64,000 bases of DNA from JAJFTV01 sp036825755 (GTDB taxonomy: Bacteria; Chloroflexota; Anaerolineae; Anaerolineales; Anaerolineaceae). The notes beneath the pieces were generated by a model. The model saw only the letters and a list, made by a program, of their open reading frames with translations. It made no database searches and was not told where the DNA came from. Positions 15,223 to 23,354 of this stretch are shown here, piece after piece; positions within the stretch are counted from its first letter, which is position 1, and the number at the start of each line of letters is the position of its first letter. Location: assembly GCA_036825755.1 (NCBI GenBank), contig DAISXR010000004.1, forward strand, positions 1 to 64,000. The letters are read 5' to 3'. The translations under genes were made by a program, and so were the position numbers.

Positions 15223-16326
15223 CTACAAAGTAAAGGGATAATCCAACCCCAGCTCTTTTTGAATGAAGATGACATCCTTTTGGATGGATGGCACCACCGC
15301 AATACCCTGTTTGGGGACGATGTGTTCCAGTTCGTATTCTTTTTCTCCGGCTGTGTAGATGCGGTCTTCACCCGGTTCTTTGGTCGAGTTCCGCAGGGTG
15401 CGTAAAATTCCGCCGGTGGTCTTTTTGAACGAATCGAGCCCCATGAAGCTCTCGATATTGATGGCCATGAAGAAATGCCCCACCATGAAGGGGGTCTTGT
15501 TGCCGTTTTTATCAAATCCCAGCATATCGGTGAGGTAACCGCCGTCCTGCAGGGAGGCGCATAAAATCTCAACCATGGTGGCCAGGCCGTAGCCTTTGTA
15601 TCCGCTCAGTTCTTCGCCAGGGCCGCCCAAAGGCAGGAGAGCAGCTTTATCCTTAGGTAAGGAAGACAGGATTTCAGCAGCGTCCGTCATGGGCTGTCCA
15701 TCGGGGCCGGTCACCCATCCCGGAGGGATCGGTTTGTTTTTGCGGTTGTACACTTCCACCTTTCCACGCTGGATAATGGAGGTGGCAGCATCAAACAGGA
15801 ACGGACAATCTTCATCGGTGGGTACGCCAAACGCGATGGGGTTGGTTCCCAGGAGGGGTTGCACACCAAAGGTAGGTGAGATAGAGGGGCGGGCATTGGT
15901 GAAGCTCATGCCGATGCATCCCTGCGTGAGTGCCATATTGGCATAATAGCCATCGATACCAAAATGGGTGGAGTTACGAACAGCCACTGAACCCATCCCG
16001 TATTGCTTGGCTTTGTCGATCGCCATTTGCATGGATCGCGTACCGATGACCATGCCCATTCCGTAATGGCCGTCCACTACCGCTGTGGTGGGGCCTTCAC
16101 GAAGGATTTCGTAATTGGTGATTGCCATTTGCTGGCCGGATTTGATACGGTCATAATACATTTTCAAACGCTGTACGCCGTGAGACTCGATCCCGCGTAA
16201 ATCAGCTGCCACCAGTACATCGGCACAGATTTTGGCTTCATCAGCGGGAACACCACTTCTGGTGAACACCTCTACCATGAATTTACGCATTGTTTCAACG
16301 GGCACTAAGACAGTATCCTGGTCCAT
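15223..16326 (-). CDS. Ldh-family (malate/L-lactate/sulfolactate) dehydrogenase
   Basis: An NAD(P)-dependent oxidoreductase of 367 residues in the YlbC/MDH2 family, which oxidises or reduces 2-hydroxy/2-oxo acids with a fold distinct from classical LDH. Diagnostic segments are DLRGIESHGVQRL (about 42-54), the HFGIDGYYA segment (about 122-130) with the catalytic His, and NPIAFGVPT. The ATG at 16326 has GGAGG 7 bases upstream; a TTG at 16344 is rejected. The HAD hydrolase gene follows on the same strand after a stem-loop. It is divergent from pfkA, with a 26-bp inverted repeat between the two. The exact substrate cannot be read from the sequence. Confidence 0.88.
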   Translation of the reverse strand: MDQDTVLVPVETMRKFMVEVFTRSGVPADEAKICADVLVAADLRGIESHGVQRLKMYYDRIKSGQQMAITNYEILREGPTTAVVDGHYGMGMVIGTRSMQMAIDKAKQYGMGSVAVRNSTHFGIDGYYANMALTQGCIGMSFTNARPSISPTFGVQPLLGTNPIAFGVPTDEDCPFLFDAATSIIQRGKVEVYNRKNKPIPPGWVTGPDGQPMTDAAEILSSLPKDKAALLPLGGPGEELSGYKGYGLATMVEILCASLQDGGYLTDMLGFDKNGNKTPFMVGHFFMAINIESFMGLDSFKKTTGGILRTLRNSTKEPGEDRIYTAGEKEYELEHIVPKQGIAVVPSIQKDVIFIQKELGLDYPFTL

Positions 16327-16381
16327 GATTTTTCCTCCTGCCAACTGGATATGGGGTTCATTACAAAATTACTATATCATA

Positions 16382-16407
16382 ATTCTCATGAGAGGACAGA
16401 TGAGAAT
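16382..16407. promoter_or_regulatory. Inverted repeat between divergent ldh-like and pfkA genes
   Basis: ATTCTCAT (16382-16389) and ATGAGAAT (16400-16407) are perfect 8-bp arms separated by 10 bases. The site sits about 19 bases upstream of a TATAAT at 16426-16431 (pfkA side) and next to a TATGAT on the other strand (dehydrogenase side). It could be an operator serving both genes. Confidence 0.4.
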
Positions 16408-16425
16408 ATGCTAGAATTCCATTAA

Positions 16426-16431
16426 TATAAT
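16426..16431 (+). promoter_or_regulatory. -10 box of pfkA
   Basis: A perfect TATAAT lies 30 bases before the pfkA ATG. No clear -35 box is seen at the right distance, which would fit an activator- or repressor-controlled promoter next to the inverted repeat. Confidence 0.4.
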
Positions 16432-16461
16432 GTAATTCGCATCGAAGCAAGGGAGTGAATC

Positions 16462-17430
16462 ATGAAACGAATAGGGGTATTAACCAGTGGGGGAGATGCG
16501 CCCGGTATGAACGCCGCGGTAAGAGCTGTGGTCCGTACGGGTATTCATTATGGCCTGAATGTGTTTGGCATTCAACAGGGATACGAGGGATTGCTCAATG
16601 GTAAGCTGCTCCCGTTGGGAACGCGGGATGTGGGCGGAATCCTGCAACGCGGAGGGACCATTTTGGGCAGCGCCCGCTGCGAAGAATTCAAGACCGAGCA
16701 GGGTCGTCAGAAAGCCATGCGGATATTGAACCAGTTCGAGATTGACGGGCTGGTGATCATCGGCGGGAATGGATCGCAAAAGGGTTCGTATGCCTTGAGC
16801 CAGATGGGCCTTCCCGTAGCAGGAGTAGCCTCTACCATCGATAACGATCTGTACGGGGCGGATATCACCATCGGGGTCGATACGGCGCTCAATATCGCGC
16901 TGGAGGCCATTGACCGCCTGAAAACAACCGCTTCATCGCACCAGCGGGCATTTCTGGTGGAAGTGATGGGGCGAGAGCATGGTTACCTGGCTTTGATGGC
17001 CGGCATATCCGGCGGGGCTGAAGCGGTGGTACTGCCTGAAGTGGAAACCGACCCGGAAGAAATTGGCGATGTGATCAAGAGCGCCTACGAACGTGGGAAG
17101 GGGCACGCATTAGTCGTGGTGGCAGAAGGTGCAACCTACAATGCAACCCGTTTGATGGATTACTTTAAAGAACATGAAGAGCGGCTGGGTTTCAGCTTGC
17201 GCAGCACCATATTAGGGCATGTCCAGCGGGGCGGCAACCCGGGCGCTTATGACCGGATTCTGGCCACCCGCCTGGGCGCGGCAGCCGTTGAAAACCTGGT
17301 TAACCACAATTACGGCATGCTGTCGGCCATGCGAAAAGGCGAAATATCCACCTGTCCGCTGGAAGAGGTGGTATCCAACAAGCAGACAATCGATCTGGAT
17401 TTGTTCAGGTTGGCCAAGATTTTGGATTAG
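16462..17430 (+). CDS. pfkA: 6-phosphofructokinase
   Basis: A glycolytic kinase of 322 residues that phosphorylates fructose 6-phosphate. The alignment to classical PFK is unusually direct: G11 in TSGGDAPG, R72, T125-I-D-N-D129 with the catalytic D127, and the VMGREHGY motif near 169. At position 103 the nearly invariant Asp of GGDGS (ATP type) or GGDDS (PPi type) is Asn, giving G101-G-N-G-S105. G104 favours ATP over PPi, but the missing Asp removes a metal ligand. AGGGAG lies 6 bases before the ATG. The gene converges on the M20 hydrolase gene with only 28 bases between them. Confidence 0.92.
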   Translation: MKRIGVLTSGGDAPGMNAAVRAVVRTGIHYGLNVFGIQQGYEGLLNGKLLPLGTRDVGGILQRGGTILGSARCEEFKTEQGRQKAMRILNQFEIDGLVIIGGNGSQKGSYALSQMGLPVAGVASTIDNDLYGADITIGVDTALNIALEAIDRLKTTASSHQRAFLVEVMGREHGYLALMAGISGGAEAVVLPEVETDPEEIGDVIKSAYERGKGHALVVVAEGATYNATRLMDYFKEHEERLGFSLRSTILGHVQRGGNPGAYDRILATRLGAAAVENLVNHNYGMLSAMRKGEISTCPLEEVVSNKQTIDLDLFRLAKILD

Positions 17431-17458
17431 CTTAACAAGATCTTGCCGGGTAAGCCTT

Positions 17459-18652
17459 TCAAGGCTGGAGCGGATATCCTGCGCCACAAAAAGTGAGAGC
17501 CAATTCACAGAGCGCTTTCACACCGTTGGGCAGGATTTTTGGATTGAAAACGTAGTTTGGCGCGTGGATGGGCACTACCGGTTTACCGGGCAGGTCGTTT
17601 CCGATGTACAGAAACAGGCCCGGTACATGCTGCAGGAACAATGAGAATTCTTCACAACCCAGGCCGGCGTCATATCGATCTGTGACGCATTCTTCGCCAA
17701 GTGCTAACCGCAGAACTCCATCTGCGAAGTGCGCCAGTTTTGCATCATTCACCAGAGGCGGCATCACTCTGCGGTAATCCAGATGGAAAGTTGCCCGGGC
17801 AGCACGGGTGACCCCATCGGCAATTTGCTGGATGCGTTGCTCAATAAATGATCGTACAACCTCATCAAACGTGCGCACCGTACCATACAGTGTGACTTTC
17901 TCGGAGATGATGTTTTCAGCCGTTCCGCCTTCTATTTTGCCAATCGATATCGCGGCACGGATGGAGGGATCGATTTCTCGGCTGATGATTTTTTGCAAAG
18001 CCAGAACCAGCTCAGCCGCCACCGGAATGGGATCGACTGCCAGATGCGGCCAGGCTCCATGGCCCGGCTTCCCGAGAACTTCCAACGCAAACAGATCACT
18101 GGAGGCCATCACAGGACCGGCTTTAACCGATATGACGCCCTGCTCGAGGGCGTGAAAATTGTGCAAATGGATGATGGCATCCACCGTGGGATTGGTAAGC
18201 ACACCCGACCGTATCATGGCATCGGCGCCGCCGGTATCCTCTTCCGATGGCTGAAAAATGAACTTGATATTTCCATGGATCTCATCGCGATGCCGCGCCA
18301 GGAGCTTCGCAGAGCCAAGCGTCATGGTCATGTTACCATCATGACCGCACGCATGCATCACTCCCGGGTTTTGCGAGCTGTAAGGCAAACCGCTTTGTTC
18401 CTGCACCGGAAGCGCATCCAGGCAGGCTCGGATGGCCAGGGTTGGGCCGGGGTGTGTGCCGTATAAAAGCCCCACCACACCGGTGCCGCCGATTCCGGTC
18501 TGAATATCCATGCCCTGATCTGCCAGGTAACCGGCGCACTTTTTAGCGGTACGGAATTCACAAAAACCCAATTCCGGGTGGAGGTGAAAATCATACAGCA
18601 AATCGACGAGCTCTTGCTGAATACCTGAGATTTCGTCATCCAGTTTGGTCAT
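17459..18652 (-). CDS. M20-family amidohydrolase (N-acyl-amino acid hydrolase type)
   Basis: A zinc-dependent amidohydrolase of 397 residues, as in hippurate hydrolase, IAA-amino acid hydrolase or AmaA. It removes acyl groups from amino acids. The metal-binding motifs are in order: H100-A-C-G-H-D105 (with the Cys typical of this subgroup), QPSEEDTGGA (about 147-156), H-N-F-H (about 173) and the C-terminal PIHAPNY. The dimerisation/lid domain is inserted at about 185-300. It lacks a signal peptide, so it is cytoplasmic. It lies 69 bases downstream of prfB on the same strand. Confidence 0.88.
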   Translation of the reverse strand: MTKLDDEISGIQQELVDLLYDFHLHPELGFCEFRTAKKCAGYLADQGMDIQTGIGGTGVVGLLYGTHPGPTLAIRACLDALPVQEQSGLPYSSQNPGVMHACGHDGNMTMTLGSAKLLARHRDEIHGNIKFIFQPSEEDTGGADAMIRSGVLTNPTVDAIIHLHNFHALEQGVISVKAGPVMASSDLFALEVLGKPGHGAWPHLAVDPIPVAAELVLALQKIISREIDPSIRAAISIGKIEGGTAENIISEKVTLYGTVRTFDEVVRSFIEQRIQQIADGVTRAARATFHLDYRRVMPPLVNDAKLAHFADGVLRLALGEECVTDRYDAGLGCEEFSLFLQHVPGLFLYIGNDLPGKPVVPIHAPNYVFNPKILPNGVKALCELALTFCGAGYPLQP

Positions 18653-18721
18653 AGCTACCTTCGCGATAAATGATCTAAAAGGGATGGGTTATTCAATGTC
18701 CATGAACAAGCGCGATATATT

Positions 18722-19802
18722 TTAGTTTGCTTTCAAATAGGCCTGGATGAATCCGTTCAGGTCACCATCCAGCACAGCCTGAGTGTTGCCCATCTCATAC
18801 TCGGTGCGGTGATCTTTGACCATCTGATAGGGGTGTAGCACATAAGAGCGGATCTGGCTGCCCCATTCGGCTTTGGTGAATTCACCTTTGATTTCCGCGA
18901 TTTCCTCGCTTTGCTTGATTTTTTCCATTTCAAGCAGGCGGGAGCGCAGCACACGCATGGCATTTTCGCGGTTCTGCACCTGAGATCGCTCGTTCTGGCA
19001 GGTGACGATCAGCCCGGTAGGAATATGGAGTATGCGTATAGCAGTAGCGTTTTTCTGCACATTCTGGCCGCCGGCGCCGGAACTGCGGAACACATCGATC
19101 CGTAAATCGTCGGGATTGATTTTTACCTCTGCATCCTGTGAGGTGACTTCCGGCAGGACTTCCACCAGGGCGAAGGAGGTGTGCCGGCGGTGGCTGGAAT
19201 CAAACGGTGAGAGACGCACCAGGCGGTGCACGCCTTTTTCCGCGCGCAGGTATCCGTATGCATATTTACCATCCACCGCAATGGTGACGCTTTTGATGCC
19301 GGCTTCCTCGCCTTCGGTCTGGTCAAGGATATCGGTGGAGAAGTGGTTTTGTTCCGCCCAGCGCAGGTACATACGCATGAGCATTTGCGCCCAATCCTGC
19401 GAATCGGTGCCGCCGGCTCCGGCATGGATGGCCAGCAGCGCATTTCCACGATCATACTTGCCGGATAACAGCACATCCATCTCAAGCTGGTTGAGCTGTT
19501 TCTCGATCTTTTCCAATTCACCGGTCAGTTCAGGGCGCAGGCTTTCATCCTCAAATTCGGCCAGTTCGAGCGCGCCTTCAATGGTACGGCCCAAATCACC
19601 CCAAAGCTTGATTTCATCTTTCAATTCGGACAGACGTTTCATCACCGTCTGAGCGTTGTTGTAATCATCCCACAGATCGGTGGCTTCTGATTTTTCCTGG
19701 AGTTCCTGCAGTTCTTTCTCTTTGACAGGTAAGTCAAAGATGCCTCTGTAGTTCGCTGAATGTATGCTGGCAAGCGGTTAGTCTGGAGATAATATCCTGC
19801 AT
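18722..19802 (-). CDS. prfB: Peptide chain release factor 2 with +1 programmed frameshift
   Basis: RF2 recognises UAA and UGA stop codons and triggers peptide release. The first 22 codons (19802-19737) run from ATG (with AAGGA 7 bases upstream) to CTT-TGA-C. Reading then shifts +1 past the T at 19736, and GAC at 19735 opens the main frame to 18722, giving about 359 residues. AGAGG just before the slip site is the internal Shine-Dalgarno-like stimulator. The main frame shows RLSPFDSSHRRHTS (the SPF stop-codon recognition motif of RF2) and GAGGQNVQKN (the GGQ catalytic loop). It starts 10 bases after ftsY. The shift makes RF2 autoregulate its own synthesis. Confidence 0.95.
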
Positions 19803-19812
19803 GAAACAATCC

Positions 19813-20727
19813 TTATCGTTGAGAGATGAGACCGTCGACAAATTTGCTGCGGTCAAAGACTTCAAGATCTTCGGGTTTTTCACCCAATCCCGCGTACATG
19901 ATCGGGATCGCCATCTCTTCCTGAATAGCAAAGGCCATCCCGCCGCGGGCTGAAGAATCCAGTTTGGAGAGGATAATGCCGTTGATATTGACGGCATCCC
20001 TGAAAGAGCGAGCCTGTATCAACGCATTTTGACCGGTAGTGGCATCCAGAACCAGTAAAACAGAATGCGGTGAGCCGGGCAGCGCTTTTCCGCAAACGCG
20101 ATAAACCTTTTTCAGTTCTTCCATCAGGTTGGATCGGGTATGCAAACGTCCGGCGGTATCGATGATGGCCAGGTCGATTTTCCGAGAGAGGGCAGATTGA
20201 ATGGTGTCATACGCCACCGCGCCCGGATCACTGTTAGGCTGCCCGGCGATCACGGGTATGTTCAACCGATCGCCCCAAACCTGCAACTGGTCGACGGCTG
20301 CTGCCCGGAAGGTGTCGGCCGCTCCAAAGATCACCTTTTTTCCCTGTTTCTGATAAATCTGAGCAAGTTTGGCAGCAGTGGTGGTTTTACCGGATCCATT
20401 AACCCCCACCAGCATCAGTACAGCGGGTTTGTTGACAAACAGATCCAACGTGGGAGCCTGATCCAAACGATTGATCAGTTCGGTATGAATGTATTCCTGC
20501 AGTTCGGCGGATCGGGTAAGTCCTTCATCGCGGACAATTTTCTGCAGGGACGCCATAATCGATTGGGTGGTCTTCATCCCCACATCAGCCTGGATAAGGA
20601 TCGTTTCCAGTTCGTCCCAGGTATCTTCATCGATCTCGGTGGCGCCAAAGATGGAGGCAATACGGCCAAATGCGGCTTTGCGGGTGCGGTCGAGCCCCTG
20701 TTTCCATTTGCTGAAAAAGTCTGACAT
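19813..20727 (-). CDS. ftsY: Signal recognition particle receptor FtsY
   Basis: The SRP receptor GTPase that delivers ribosome-nascent chain complexes to the Sec translocon. It has 304 residues in the NG-domain form, with no long acidic A-domain. Motifs are G1 GVNGSGKTTTAAKLA (about 104-118), the I-box with DTFRAAAVDQL, G3 DTAGRLHTRSNLMEEL and G4 SKLDSSARGG. The ATG at 20727 (MSDFFSKWK) is preferred to the ORF limit 39 bases upstream. TATAAT (20740-20735) ends exactly 7 bases before this ATG and no ribosome binding site is present, so a leaderless transcript is possible. prfB follows directly. Confidence 0.94.
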   Translation of the reverse strand: MSDFFSKWKQGLDRTRKAAFGRIASIFGATEIDEDTWDELETILIQADVGMKTTQSIMASLQKIVRDEGLTRSAELQEYIHTELINRLDQAPTLDLFVNKPAVLMLVGVNGSGKTTTAAKLAQIYQKQGKKVIFGAADTFRAAAVDQLQVWGDRLNIPVIAGQPNSDPGAVAYDTIQSALSRKIDLAIIDTAGRLHTRSNLMEELKKVYRVCGKALPGSPHSVLLVLDATTGQNALIQARSFRDAVNINGIILSKLDSSARGGMAFAIQEEMAIPIMYAGLGEKPEDLEVFDRSKFVDGLISQR

Positions 20728-20775
20728 AGGCGGGATTATAACATGCGGGAAGTCAATAAAAGCCAAATCCTGACG

Positions 20776-21828
20776 TCACTCACTGCGCCGTTTACCGGCA
20801 AGCTGACCACAGCCCGCCTGGATATCGACCCCACGTCGCAGACGCACGGAACAGGATAAACCGGCTTCATCCAGAATGGATTTGAACGCCAGCACCCGTT
20901 CAGGAGAGGATCCCTTCATCGCGGAACCGGGCGTGGGGTTGAGCGGGATCAGGTTGACGTGAGCGATCATGTGTCGGGTCAATTTGATCAGTTCCTCTGC
21001 ATCTTTTGCTGTATCGTTTTTCCCTTCGATTAAAGCCCATTCGAAGGTAATACGTCGTTTGGTGGTTTCTGTGTAATAACGGCAGGCATCCATCAAATGC
21101 AGGAGCGGATATTTACGATTGATGGGCATCATAGCGGACCGTAGTTCGTCATTGGCAGCATGCAGGCTGACCGCCAGGTTGATCTGGCGTTTTTCCTCGG
21201 TGAAACGGCGGATACCGGGTACGATGCCGGCGGTGGATATGGTGAAGCGCCGTTCGCCCAGACCCATCCCGGCGGGGTCATTGAGACGGTCGATGGCCGC
21301 CAGTACGTTTTCATAATTCAGGAAGGGTTCGCCCATGCCCATGACCACAATATTGGTCAACGCTTTACCCGCCTCATCCAGCAATCTGACGTGCTGGACC
21401 ACCTGTTGGACAATTTCACCGCTGGTGAGATTGCGCTGAAATCCCAACTGTCCGGTAGCACAGAACAGACAGTCCAGCGCGCAGCCAACCTGTGAAGAGA
21501 TACAGATGCTCTGCCTTTCACGGTAGCCCATCAGGATTGTTTCGATGTGTTTGCCGTCGCTAAGCCGGAACAGCGTTTTCCGGGTTTGTCCGTCTGTAGA
21601 CTGCTGTTCATCGACCGGCTCAAGTGTATCGATCTGAAAACGGTCATCCAGCTTCTGTCGCAGCGCTTTGGACAGGCTGCTGAACTGCTCAAAACGGGAA
21701 TAACCGTGACGGTAAAGACCTTCCCAGATCTGTACAGCCCGGAACGAGCCTTCTCCCATCTCTTTCAGGGAGGCTTTCAATTGATCCATTGTCAGATCGA
21801 AAATGGGCAGTTTTTCCTGAGCGTTCAC
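20776..21828 (-). CDS. rlmN: 23S rRNA (adenine-C2)-methyltransferase RlmN
   Basis: A radical SAM enzyme of 350 residues that methylates A2503 of 23S rRNA and A37 of some tRNAs. The CxxxCxxC iron-sulfur motif is CALDCLFC (about 116-123). The GMGEPFLNYE motif and the C-terminal GVDIQAGCGQL, with the catalytic Cys that carries the methylene bridge, are all present, and the length is normal. It lies between the NagD-like HAD gene (17 bases upstream) and ftsY, all on the minus strand. Confidence 0.95.
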   Translation of the reverse strand: MNAQEKLPIFDLTMDQLKASLKEMGEGSFRAVQIWEGLYRHGYSRFEQFSSLSKALRQKLDDRFQIDTLEPVDEQQSTDGQTRKTLFRLSDGKHIETILMGYRERQSICISSQVGCALDCLFCATGQLGFQRNLTSGEIVQQVVQHVRLLDEAGKALTNIVVMGMGEPFLNYENVLAAIDRLNDPAGMGLGERRFTISTAGIVPGIRRFTEEKRQINLAVSLHAANDELRSAMMPINRKYPLLHLMDACRYYTETTKRRITFEWALIEGKNDTAKDAEELIKLTRHMIAHVNLIPLNPTPGSAMKGSSPERVLAFKSILDEAGLSCSVRLRRGVDIQAGCGQLAGKRRSE

Positions 21829-21845
21829 GTGCCTGCGCTTCTTTC

Positions 21846-22637
21846 TTATCCAAACAACTCTCTGACCAGGTGTTCGAGGTCATCGCTGATGTAATCAATT
21901 TTTGGCTGCCAGCGTTCGGCTTCTTCGCGGGTGGTGACACCCGAAAGAACCAGCGCGGTCTGACAGCCGGCTGATTGCCCGGAGAGGATATCGGTCTCCA
22001 GACGGTCGCCCACCACCAGCGTGGACGCCGGTTCCGCGCCGATTTGCTGCATGACGGTGTACATCATGGCCGGTGAGGGTTTACCCGCCAGAATGGCTTT
22101 TACGTCGGTGGCGGTTTCAATGGCAGCCTGGATGGTACCCGCGCCGGGTCCCAGACCTTTGGTTGTGGGAAAGGTACGGTCGGGATTGGTCATGTAAAAA
22201 TCGAGACCGGAGCGGATCAGATAGGTGACTTTGCCCAATTTCTCAAAATTGAACTCGCGATCCAGACCACACACCACTGCCTGAACATCCTCTTGCTGGT
22301 GGTAGAAACCCATTTCACGCAGAGGTTTTTGCAGGCCTTCCTCACCCAGGATGAAGAGAGGACCGCCGTGCGGGAAGCGGGATTTGAGCAGGTGAGCCAT
22401 CGCAACCGATGAAGTGAAAATGCAGCTTTCAGGCACTTCGGCTCCGATTTCGGCCAGTTTTTGAACATACTGCCCCGCGGTTTTTGTGGAATTGTTGGTG
22501 GCCAGCGCGTATTTTAGATTGAGTTCACGAAAACGGTTGAATACCCACGCAATATCGCCAATGGGAGAAAAACTTCTCCAAATCACGCCGTCCATATCAA
22601 GGATGAGTGTATCAATGGATCTGTTCAGGTCTGCCAT
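21846..22637 (-). CDS. HAD-IIA phosphatase (NagD/phosphoglycolate phosphatase-like)
   Basis: A 263-residue class IIA HAD phosphatase. Motif I is LDMDGVIW (about 11-18), motif II is ATNNS with the cap domain following, the Lys motif is GKPSP, and motif IV is VGDRLETDI. Class IIA enzymes act on sugar phosphates, nucleotides or phosphoglycolate; which one is not clear here. The start at 22637 (MADLNRS) is chosen because the open frame further upstream would read through the clpP terminator. No obvious ribosome binding site precedes it. It is followed 17 bases later by rlmN. Confidence 0.85.
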   Translation of the reverse strand: MADLNRSIDTLILDMDGVIWRSFSPIGDIAWVFNRFRELNLKYALATNNSTKTAGQYVQKLAEIGAEVPESCIFTSSVAMAHLLKSRFPHGGPLFILGEEGLQKPLREMGFYHQQEDVQAVVCGLDREFNFEKLGKVTYLIRSGLDFYMTNPDRTFPTTKGLGPGAGTIQAAIETATDVKAILAGKPSPAMMYTVMQQIGAEPASTLVVGDRLETDILSGQSAGCQTALVLSGVTTREEAERWQPKIDYISDDLEHLVRELFG

Positions 22638-22645
22638 AATTTCTG

Positions 22646-22679
22646 ATGAAAAAGCCGGATAGCGATGCCATCCGGCTTT
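22646..22679 (-). terminator. Rho-independent terminator of clpP
   Basis: AAAGCCGGAT (22651-22660) and ATCCGGCTTT (22670-22679) form a perfect 10-bp stem with a 9-base loop. On the minus strand TTTTTC follows. It lies 20 bases after the clpP stop. Confidence 0.88.
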
Positions 22680-22698
22680 CTTTCCTTTCGTTGGGTGA

Positions 22699-23313
22699 TC
22701 AGGGCACCAGGATCTTGTTTTGTTCAAGCACCTGGTCGATCAGGCCGTAATCTGCCGCGGCCTGGGCATCCAGATAGTGGTCACGCTCGGTGTCTTTTTC
22801 GATCTCCGCGGCTGTTTTGCCGGTGTGGAATGCCAGAATTTCGTTCAGTCTGGCTTTCAGGCGAAGGATTTCACGCGCCTGGATCTCGATATCGGAGGCC
22901 TGACCTTCTGCACCGCCAAGCGGCTGGTGCATGTGAATGGTGGCGTGCGGGAGCGCGTAGCGGCGCCCCTTGGTGCCGGCCGTCAACAACACGGTGCCAA
23001 AGGAAGCGGCTGCCCCGACGGCATAGGTGCTGATGGGGTTGGGGATCATCTGCATGGTGTCATAGATGGCCAGACCCGCATATACAGCTCCACCCGGAGA
23101 GTTGATGTACATCTGGATCTCTTTTTCCGGATCTTCGCGGTTGAGGAACAGCAGTTGAGCCACGATTAAATTCGCGACCTGGTTATCAATGGGCGTACCC
23201 AGGAAGATAATCCTCTCTTTCAGCAGGAGAGAATAAATATCATAAGCACGTTCTCCGCGTCCCGAGGTCTCGATGACCATCGGGATAACGGATTGAATGT
23301 TCGATAAAGTCAT
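22699..23313 (-). CDS. clpP: ATP-dependent Clp protease proteolytic subunit
   Basis: The serine protease subunit (204 residues) that forms the tetradecameric barrel fed by Clp ATPases. The catalytic triad is readable: S104 in AAASFGTVLL, H129 in IHMHQP (25 residues later, as in E. coli ClpP), and the Asp of ERDHYLDA. The oxyanion-hole motif NSPGGAVYAG is at about 71-80. The ATG at 23313 follows AAAGGGG. The gene sits directly downstream of tig, a conserved order, and ends in its own terminator. Confidence 0.95.
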   Translation of the reverse strand: MTLSNIQSVIPMVIETSGRGERAYDIYSLLLKERIIFLGTPIDNQVANLIVAQLLFLNREDPEKEIQMYINSPGGAVYAGLAIYDTMQMIPNPISTYAVGAAASFGTVLLTAGTKGRRYALPHATIHMHQPLGGAEGQASDIEIQAREILRLKARLNEILAFHTGKTAAEIEKDTERDHYLDAQAAADYGLIDQVLEQNKILVP

Positions 23314-23354
23314 GTCAATTTCCCCTTTCATTGAACATTATCTGTGAACACGGG

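Noticed and set aside
19734..19997. Separate 87-residue gene ending in ...FSELQRHL
   Set aside because: Its upstream part overlaps ftsY. The last 22 codons are the leader of prfB before the programmed frameshift.
22638..22727. N-terminal extension of the NagD-like HAD protein
   Set aside because: It would translate through the clpP terminator and into clpP; the family fold begins at MADLNRS.
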